Part shown: piece after piece, positions 39,643 to 44,238 of the stretch
Layout: every line of letters starts with the position of its first letter
How positions within the stretch are numbered: the first letter of the stretch is position 1
NCBI RefSeq assembly: GCF_001673365.1
Contig: NZ_LZLS01000048.1
Coordinates: 1-44,238 of the forward strand
Source: Mycobacterium asiaticum
Lineage (GTDB): Bacteria; Actinomycetota; Actinomycetes; Mycobacteriales; Mycobacteriaceae
DNA: 44,238 nt
Direction: 5' to 3'
Program-made: the position numbers and the translations under genes
Notes under the pieces: model-generated
What the model saw: only the letters and a program-made list of their open reading frames with translations
Databases searched by the model: none
What the model was told of the DNA's origin: nothing

Positions 39643-41604
39643 TTACATCGCCTGCAGCGTCAGCGGCGGTCCGGGATCGGGCGACAGCGGCACGTTCTCG
39701 CGTTGCATCAGCCAGCCCGCGATGTTGTGGAACAGCGGCGCGGCCGAATGCCCCGGTGTGCCGTCGGCGTTGCGCTGCGGGTTGTCCATCATGATGCCGA
39801 TCACGTAGCGGGGATTGTCGACCGTGGCCATGCCCGCAAAAGTGATCCAGTAGACGTCGTCGAAGTAGCAACCGCATCCGGGGTTGATCTGCTGGGCGGT
39901 CCCCGTCTTACCGGCCATCTGGTAGCCGGGCACCGCGGCCGCCGGCCCAGTGCCCTGCTGGTAACCCATCGGGTCCTTCTGAACGACAGCGCGCAGCATC
40001 TGCCGCACGGTCTGAGCGGTCTGGGACGAGACCACCCGCACGCCCTCGGGCCGAGGCTCCTCGGTCCGGGTGCCGTCGGCAGCGATGGTGGCCTTGAGGA
40101 TCCGCGGCGGGATACGCACCCCGTCGTTGGCGATGGCCTGGTACATGCCCGCCATTTGCAGCAGGGTCATCGAAACACCTTGACCGATAGGGAGATTGGA
40201 GAAGGTGCTGCCCGACCACTGGTCGATCGGCGGGACCAGGCCGGCACTCTCGCCGGGCAACCCGACGCCGGTGCGCTGACCCAGCCCGAACTTGCGGACC
40301 ATGTCGTAGAAACGTTCCGGCCCCACCCGCTGGGCCAGCATGAGCGTGCCGACGTTGGAGGACTTCCCAAAGACGCCGGTGGTGGTGTAGGGCATCACGC
40401 CGTGCTCCCAGGCGTCGTGCACGGTGACGCCGCCCATCGAGATGGTTCCGGGCACCTGCAGCACCTCGTCGGGGTTGCTCAACCCGTATTCGATGACCGA
40501 GGACGCGGTGATGATCTTGTTCACCGAACCCGGTTCGAAGGGAGAGGACACCGGCAGGTTGCCGAGTTGCCGGTCGCCCTGGCGACCGATGTCCTGGGAG
40601 GGATCGAAGGTGTTGTCGTTGGCCATGGCCAGCACTTCACCGGTCTTGGCGTCGAGCACCACGGCGGAGACGGTGTGTGCACCGGAGACGTTCTTGGCCT
40701 GCTGCACCTGCTGCTGGACGTAGAACTGAATGTCGTTGTCGAGGGTGAGCTGGACGGTGGACCCGTGCACGGCCTTATGCCGGTTGCGGTAACTGCCGGG
40801 GATGACGACGCCGTCGGACCCGCGGTCGTAGGTGACCGAACCGTCGGTGCCGGCCAGCACCGCGTCCAGCGAATCCTCCAACCCCAGCAGGCCGTGGCCG
40901 TCCCAGTCGATGCCGCCGACGACGTTGGCCGCCAGCGACCCGCCCGGGTACTGACGCAGGTCTTGGCGCTCCGAACCCACCTCGGGGTACTTGGCCGAAA
41001 TCCCATGCGCGACCGCAGGATCCACGTTGCGGGCCAGGTAGACGAACGATTCGTTGCTCTGCAGCTTCTTCAACAGCGTCGCGGCGTCGGGCTTGTTGTT
41101 CAGCTTGCTCGCGACCTCTTTGGCGATCTCTTTGAGCCGCTCGGCCGGGTCCGGCGCGTGCGGCGACTTCTTCTTGGCTTCTTCCAACTGGGCGCGGACG
41201 CGCTTGGGCTGGAAGGTCAACGCGCGGGCCTCGATGGTGAACGCCAACCGGTCGCTGTGGCGGTCGACGAGGGCGCCGCGGATCGCCCGTTCGACGTCGG
41301 TGACCTTCAGTTGGCTGGCTGCCTGCGCGTTGAGTTGCGACGCGTTGGATACCTGCAGGTAGAACAGCTGCGTGACGGCCACCATCATCAGCGCGAAAAT
41401 GACGACGTTGCCGGCGCGATGCCGGAATACGAACGAGGCGCCGCGGCCGGCAACTTCCACCGCCTGACGGGTGCGCCGCTCTTTGGCCGAACGTCCCGCG
41501 TCCGGACGGGGTCGCGCGTCGGCGTTGCGAGTTCGCTTGGGCGCTCGGACATCCCTGGCGGAACCGCGCTTCTGGGAGACCCGCCGTGGGTCGCCGCGGC
41601 TCAT
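39643..41604 (-). CDS. pbpB: Septal class B penicillin-binding protein PbpB (FtsI)
   Basis: The 653-residue transpeptidase cross-links septal peptidoglycan with FtsW. The basic cytosolic tail is followed by one membrane helix (about residues 66-84, VVIFALMMVAVTQLFYLQ). A pedestal domain follows (RGALVDRHSDRLAFTIEA, YPGGSLAANVVGGIDWDGHGLLGLE). The transpeptidase domain has the active-site Ser in EPGSVNKIITAS (S-x-x-K), GKSSNVGT (S-x-N) and AGKTGTAQQ (K-T-G). A Cys pair NPGCGCYFDD follows the KTG motif. The start overlaps the FtsL-like gene by four bases. M. tuberculosis PbpB is a little longer as I recall. Confidence 0.96.
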   Translation of the reverse strand: MSRGDPRRVSQKRGSARDVRAPKRTRNADARPRPDAGRSAKERRTRQAVEVAGRGASFVFRHRAGNVVIFALMMVAVTQLFYLQVSNASQLNAQAASQLKVTDVERAIRGALVDRHSDRLAFTIEARALTFQPKRVRAQLEEAKKKSPHAPDPAERLKEIAKEVASKLNNKPDAATLLKKLQSNESFVYLARNVDPAVAHGISAKYPEVGSERQDLRQYPGGSLAANVVGGIDWDGHGLLGLEDSLDAVLAGTDGSVTYDRGSDGVVIPGSYRNRHKAVHGSTVQLTLDNDIQFYVQQQVQQAKNVSGAHTVSAVVLDAKTGEVLAMANDNTFDPSQDIGRQGDRQLGNLPVSSPFEPGSVNKIITASSVIEYGLSNPDEVLQVPGTISMGGVTVHDAWEHGVMPYTTTGVFGKSSNVGTLMLAQRVGPERFYDMVRKFGLGQRTGVGLPGESAGLVPPIDQWSGSTFSNLPIGQGVSMTLLQMAGMYQAIANDGVRIPPRILKATIAADGTRTEEPRPEGVRVVSSQTAQTVRQMLRAVVQKDPMGYQQGTGPAAAVPGYQMAGKTGTAQQINPGCGCYFDDVYWITFAGMATVDNPRYVIGIMMDNPQRNADGTPGHSAAPLFHNIAGWLMQRENVPLSPDPGPPLTLQAM

Positions 41605-42809
41605 CTGGGCGTCCCCGGTGTGGCCGGCGCGGTGGGCGTCACCGGACCAAACTGTTCGACGTTGCCGGGGGCGGGTGCGGCCGGGACCGCTGCGGGTGCC
41701 AGTGCGGGCGGCGGTGCGGGTGGCGGTGCGAAGTAGTCCGATACCGGCCCGTGGATATCCGGCATCTGAGTCGGTGCCGTCGGGATCTGAGCCGGTGCAG
41801 TCGGGATCTGATTTGGCACCTGACCTGGCACCGTCGTGACCTGACCCGGCACCGTCGACCCTGGCACCTGACCTGGCACCTGACCTGGCACCGTCGGCAC
41901 CTGGCCCGGCACCGTCGGCCCTTGCGCCGGTAGCTGCCCAGGCACCGGGGCGACGAGGTGCGGGTCCACCGTTGACGCACCGTCGGGTCCGCGCAGTAAC
42001 ACCTGCGGTCCGGGCCGGGCGGGCGTAGTCGGGGCACCGGGAGTCGGCAGCACCCGGACCGCCACCTCCGGCGGCGTCACCGGCGGGCTCGCCGGCGGCG
42101 GTGGCGTCTCGTCGGGCAGCTTGGCGTTCAGCGGGGGCGGTGGCACGCCGTCAGCCGGCTTGGGACTACCCACCACCACCCAGGTGCCGTCGGGCGCCTG
42201 GACCAGATGAGCGGTATCCCGGGTCGGGATCATCCCCTGCTTGCGCGCCGCCTCGGCCAGCGCCGGCGCCGAGGACGCCTCACGCACGTCGCGCTCGAGC
42301 GCCTCCTTCTGCTGTTGCAGAATCCGGGTGCGTTCGCGGGCGTGGCTGAGCTGATACGACCGCTCCGCGGCGTCGGTGGATAGCCACAATGTCAGGCCCA
42401 GGCCGACGCCGAGGGCGCCGATGACCAGTACGACGAACGGCACTCGGCCCAGCAGGGTCCGTGGCCGCAGATCGATCTCGGCCAGTCGGGCGGCCAGCCG
42501 CTCGGTCAGTTTGGGCCGAATCACCTTCGGCGCTTTAGCCTTTCGCGCCTTGGCCCGCGCCTTGGCCTGGCTGGTGTTCTTGGGTCGGGCCGGCCGATCG
42601 ACGGGCCGCGGTATCGGACTGGTTTGGGGACCAGACCGCGGCAGCCGAGATTCCCGGCCGGAAGCCGCCGGCTTCCCGGCACGCCCTCGACCGCGGCGCG
42701 ACGTCGGGTCGGCCGAGCCGGTGCGGGCGCCGGTGCGGGCGTTAGCCCCACGACTGCGGCCGCGACGCTGGCCGTCGCGACTCTTGGTCGCCTCGCGTCT
42801 GGTGCTCAT
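41601..42809 (-). CDS. FtsL-like proline-rich membrane protein (Rv2164c-like)
   Basis: The 402-residue protein between rsmH and pbpB is in the position of ftsL in other dcw clusters. It has a long basic N-terminus (about residues 1-118, many Arg, Lys, Ala), one membrane helix [21 protein letters not shown] (about 123-143), then a helical coiled segment ([27 protein letters not shown]) as in FtsL, so it is probably the FtsL functional counterpart. The outer C-terminus is Pro-rich and repetitive, with several copies of TVPGQVP and TAPxQ(I/M)P. It starts at ATG 42809 (overlap with rsmH) and its stop overlaps pbpB. Confidence 0.85.
   Translation of the reverse strand: MSTRREATKSRDGQRRGRSRGANARTGARTGSADPTSRRGRGRAGKPAASGRESRLPRSGPQTSPIPRPVDRPARPKNTSQAKARAKARKAKAPKVIRPKLTERLAARLAEIDLRPRTLLGRVPFVVLVIGALGVGLGLTLWLSTDAAERSYQLSHARERTRILQQQKEALERDVREASSAPALAEAARKQGMIPTRDTAHLVQAPDGTWVVVGSPKPADGVPPPPLNAKLPDETPPPPASPPVTPPEVAVRVLPTPGAPTTPARPGPQVLLRGPDGASTVDPHLVAPVPGQLPAQGPTVPGQVPTVPGQVPGQVPGSTVPGQVTTVPGQVPNQIPTAPAQIPTAPTQMPDIHGPVSDYFAPPPAPPPALAPAAVPAAPAPGNVEQFGPVTPTAPATPGTPR
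41761..41940. repeat. Intragenic minisatellite in the FtsL-like gene
   Basis: Short imperfect repeats of the type CACCTGACCTGGCACCGTCG recur about a dozen times and encode VPGQVPxVPGQ-type units, with a related CGGGATCTGAGCCGGTGCAGT version at the left. Copy number probably varies between strains. Confidence 0.65.
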
Positions 42810-43975
42810 GACTGTGCCTTCCCCCTTGCGTGCTCGACTCGTTGCAGGGCCCGCAACCGCACCGGGGCGCTGCGCGGGTTGCGGTCCATCTCGGCCGTGT
42901 CCGCCCGCTCTGCACCGCGCGTCAACGACGTGAAAAGTGGCCCGTGGCCGGGAAGTTCGACCGGCAGCCCCGGCGGCGTGCGCGACGAGGTCGCTTGGGT
43001 GAACTCCCGCTTGACAATCCGATCCTCGAGCGACTGGTATGCCATCACCACGATCCGGCCGGTCACGGCCAGCGCATCCAGGGCAGCGGGAATGGCGTCG
43101 CGAAGCGACTCCAGCTCGTCGTTGACCGCGATGCGCAACGCCTGGAACGTCCGCTTGGCGGGATGTCCACCGGTGCGCCGGGCCGGAGCCGGAATCGCGT
43201 CGTAGAGCAGCGCCACCAACTCGGCGGTCGAAGTGAACGGGGTGCGGGCGCGGCGACGAACGATCTGCGCGGCGATGCGACGTGCGAACCGCTCCTCGCC
43301 GTAGCGGTGCAGAATGTCGGCCAGTGCGCCCTCGCTGTAGGTATTGAGGATCTCGGCCGCCGTCAGCGGTGCTGACGGATCCATCCGCATGTCCAGCGGC
43401 GCGTCCTTGGCGTAGGCGAAGCCCCGCTCGGCGCGATCGAGTTGCATCGACGAGACACCCAGATCGAACAGCACTCCCTGAACCGATCCCAGTGTGCTGT
43501 AACCAGATTCGGCAAGTGCGGCGGCGATTCCGTCATATCGGGTGTGCACCAGGGTGATCCGGTCGGCGAATGGCGCCAACCGGTCCGAGGCAATGGCCAG
43601 GGCGCTCGGGTCGCGGTCGAGCGCGATCAGGCGCAGGCCGGGCAGCTCGGTCAGAAACCGTTCCGCGTGGCCGCCCGCACCGAGCGTGGCGTCGACGAGG
43701 ACCGCGCCGGTGCCGTCGGGGTGCTGACTGGTCAGCGCCGGAAACAGCAACTCGAGGCAGCGCTGTGCCATAACCGGCACATGGCCGAAATCGGTTGGGC
43801 CGGAATCCGAGTCAGGCAAGACGACACCTCCCCGACTCTGGCAGTACCGGCCACTCGCGCGGACTAGGTGCAGTCCCGCCCGTGCACCGAGGCCCCTGTC
43901 CGAAAGCACGCACCTGGCGTTGGGGAAGTACGCCAGGGTCGGTTCGGGCAGAGACCACGGTGCACAGGCATGCAC
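42806..43975 (-). CDS. rsmH: 16S rRNA (cytosine(1402)-N4)-methyltransferase RsmH
   Basis: It methylates N4 of C1402 in the ribosomal P-site with AdoMet. The 389-residue protein shows [31 protein letters not shown] (AdoMet motif), [63 protein letters not shown] and [15 protein letters not shown]. The N-terminal ~65 residues ([26 protein letters not shown]) are a mycobacterial extension absent from most bacteria. GTG 43975 is chosen because the similar M. tuberculosis protein starts at the same place and it lies 1 base after the mraZ stop; the open frame extends 29 codons further, overlapping mraZ. Bases 43731-43789 are copied at the window's right edge. Confidence 0.93.
   Translation of the reverse strand: MHACAPWSLPEPTLAYFPNARCVLSDRGLGARAGLHLVRASGRYCQSRGGVVLPDSDSGPTDFGHVPVMAQRCLELLFPALTSQHPDGTGAVLVDATLGAGGHAERFLTELPGLRLIALDRDPSALAIASDRLAPFADRITLVHTRYDGIAAALAESGYSTLGSVQGVLFDLGVSSMQLDRAERGFAYAKDAPLDMRMDPSAPLTAAEILNTYSEGALADILHRYGEERFARRIAAQIVRRRARTPFTSTAELVALLYDAIPAPARRTGGHPAKRTFQALRIAVNDELESLRDAIPAALDALAVTGRIVVMAYQSLEDRIVKREFTQATSSRTPPGLPVELPGHGPLFTSLTRGAERADTAEMDRNPRSAPVRLRALQRVEHARGKAQS
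43731..43789. repeat. Source copy of the segment repeated at 44178-44236
   Basis: Fifty-nine bases of the rsmH N-terminal coding region (around [11 protein letters not shown]) that recur without change 447 bases further right. Direct orientation. Confidence 0.85.
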
Positions 43976-43976
43976 C

Positions 43977-44186
43977 TCAGAAGATGTCGCCGAGTGCTTC
44001 ATCGCTGGCCGCGGAGAAGTTCTCTTCGTGAATTTGCTGATAGTTGTTCCACGCCTGCGCATCCCAGATCTCGAGGTAGTCGACCGCGCCGATCACCACG
44101 CATTCCTTGGACAGGCCTGCATAACGTCGGTGGTCGGTCGACAGCGTGATCCGGCCTTGCGCGTCGGGGTGCTGCTCGTCAGCGCC
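43977..44186 (-). CDS. mraZ: MraZ, C-terminal 69 residues only (partial, chimeric 5' side)
   Basis: Minus-strand codons read [69 protein letters not shown] and stop, which is the second half of the DNA-binding regulator MraZ that opens dcw clusters. It includes the DXXXR motif of the second SpoVT/AbrB-like half (DAQGR). The preceding codons should read about RNLAAG but instead the sequence changes at CCGGCGCTGAC into a copy of rsmH. The start, the first half and the dcw promoter with its MraZ-binding repeats are therefore not present. Either an assembly error at a contig end or a real rearrangement would produce this. Confidence 0.85.
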   Translation of the reverse strand, partial: GADEQHPDAQGRITLSTDHRRYAGLSKECVVIGAVDYLEIWDAQAWNNYQQIHEENFSAASDEALGDIF

Positions 44187-44236
44187 GGAAACAGCAACTC
44201 GAGGCAGCGCTGTGCCATAACCGGCACATGGCCGAA
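44178..44236. repeat. Displaced copy of rsmH sequence at the window edge
   Basis: Identical over 59 bases to 43731-43789. The last two bases of the window differ from rsmH again. The switch from mraZ occurs at an 11-base sequence, CCGGCGCTGAC, that both genes share. Confidence 0.85.
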
Positions 44237-44238
44237 CG

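Noticed and set aside
39553..41736. 727-codon plus-strand frame opposite pbpB
   Set aside because: Antisense shadow of pbpB in high-GC DNA; no recognisable protein features and it spans a gene boundary.

Overview
The window is high-GC mycobacterial DNA, most likely from a slow-growing, PE_PGRS-bearing species related to the M. tuberculosis / M. marinum / M. kansasii group. The evidence is two PE_PGRS genes, mshC (mycothiol synthesis), wag31, sepF, a division/cell-wall (dcw) cluster, and a gene order that from memory largely follows Rv2124c-Rv2166c of M. tuberculosis. The left end lies inside a PGRS domain. The right end runs into a chimeric mraZ, so the window may be one assembly contig.

Layout. 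1-1559: 3' part of a PE_PGRS gene. 1580-5344 (-): an Escherichia coli-type cobalamin-dependent methionine synthase behind what reads as an S-adenosylhomocysteine (SAH) riboswitch (5366-5446), whose last helix competes with a hairpin that hides the Shine-Dalgarno sequence. 5639-6529 (+): PAC2-family protein. 6548-9889 (-): mshC followed by an SDR oxidoreductase and an FAD monooxygenase. 9902-10059: 58-bp tandem repeat. 10157-13975 (-): cysQ, a HipA/PI-kinase-like protein, DUF3090, a histidine phosphatase and uppP, then a 53-bp repeat that supplies the stop codon of the next small gene (14099-14410). 14521-16897 (+): lppL, DUF5703 and pyrD, coupled. 16894-19375 (-): alpha/beta hydrolase, PEBP-like protein and M20 peptidase. 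19491-19576: tRNA-Leu(GAG), followed by a ~0.86-kb island with a HigBA-type toxin-antitoxin pair and closed by a 22-bp copy of the tRNA 3' end (one mismatch). 20601-21305 (+): phosphoribosyltransferase.

21307-44238 is one long leftward cell-envelope and division block. In transcription order from the right it reads mraZ (partial), rsmH, an FtsL-like protein, pbpB, a complete PE_PGRS gene, murE, murF, mraY, murD, ftsW, murG, murC, ftsQ, ftsZ, YfiH-like, YggS-like, sepF, YggT-like, wag31 and a small membrane protein. Together these make lipid II (Mur enzymes, MraY, MurG), polymerise it at the septum (FtsW, PbpB), build the divisome (FtsZ, FtsQ, SepF, FtsL-like) and direct polar growth (Wag31); UppP recycles the lipid carrier. 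Most dcw genes overlap by 4-8 nt, implying translational coupling. Breaks fall at the PE_PGRS, between ftsQ and ftsZ (tandem palindromes) and upstream of wag31 (an AT-rich 270-bp gap).

The strongest second-look items are the SAH riboswitch with a foreign-looking metH, the tRNA-Leu/HigBA island, and the mraZ/rsmH chimera at the right edge. Comparisons with M. tuberculosis are from memory, not from a search.
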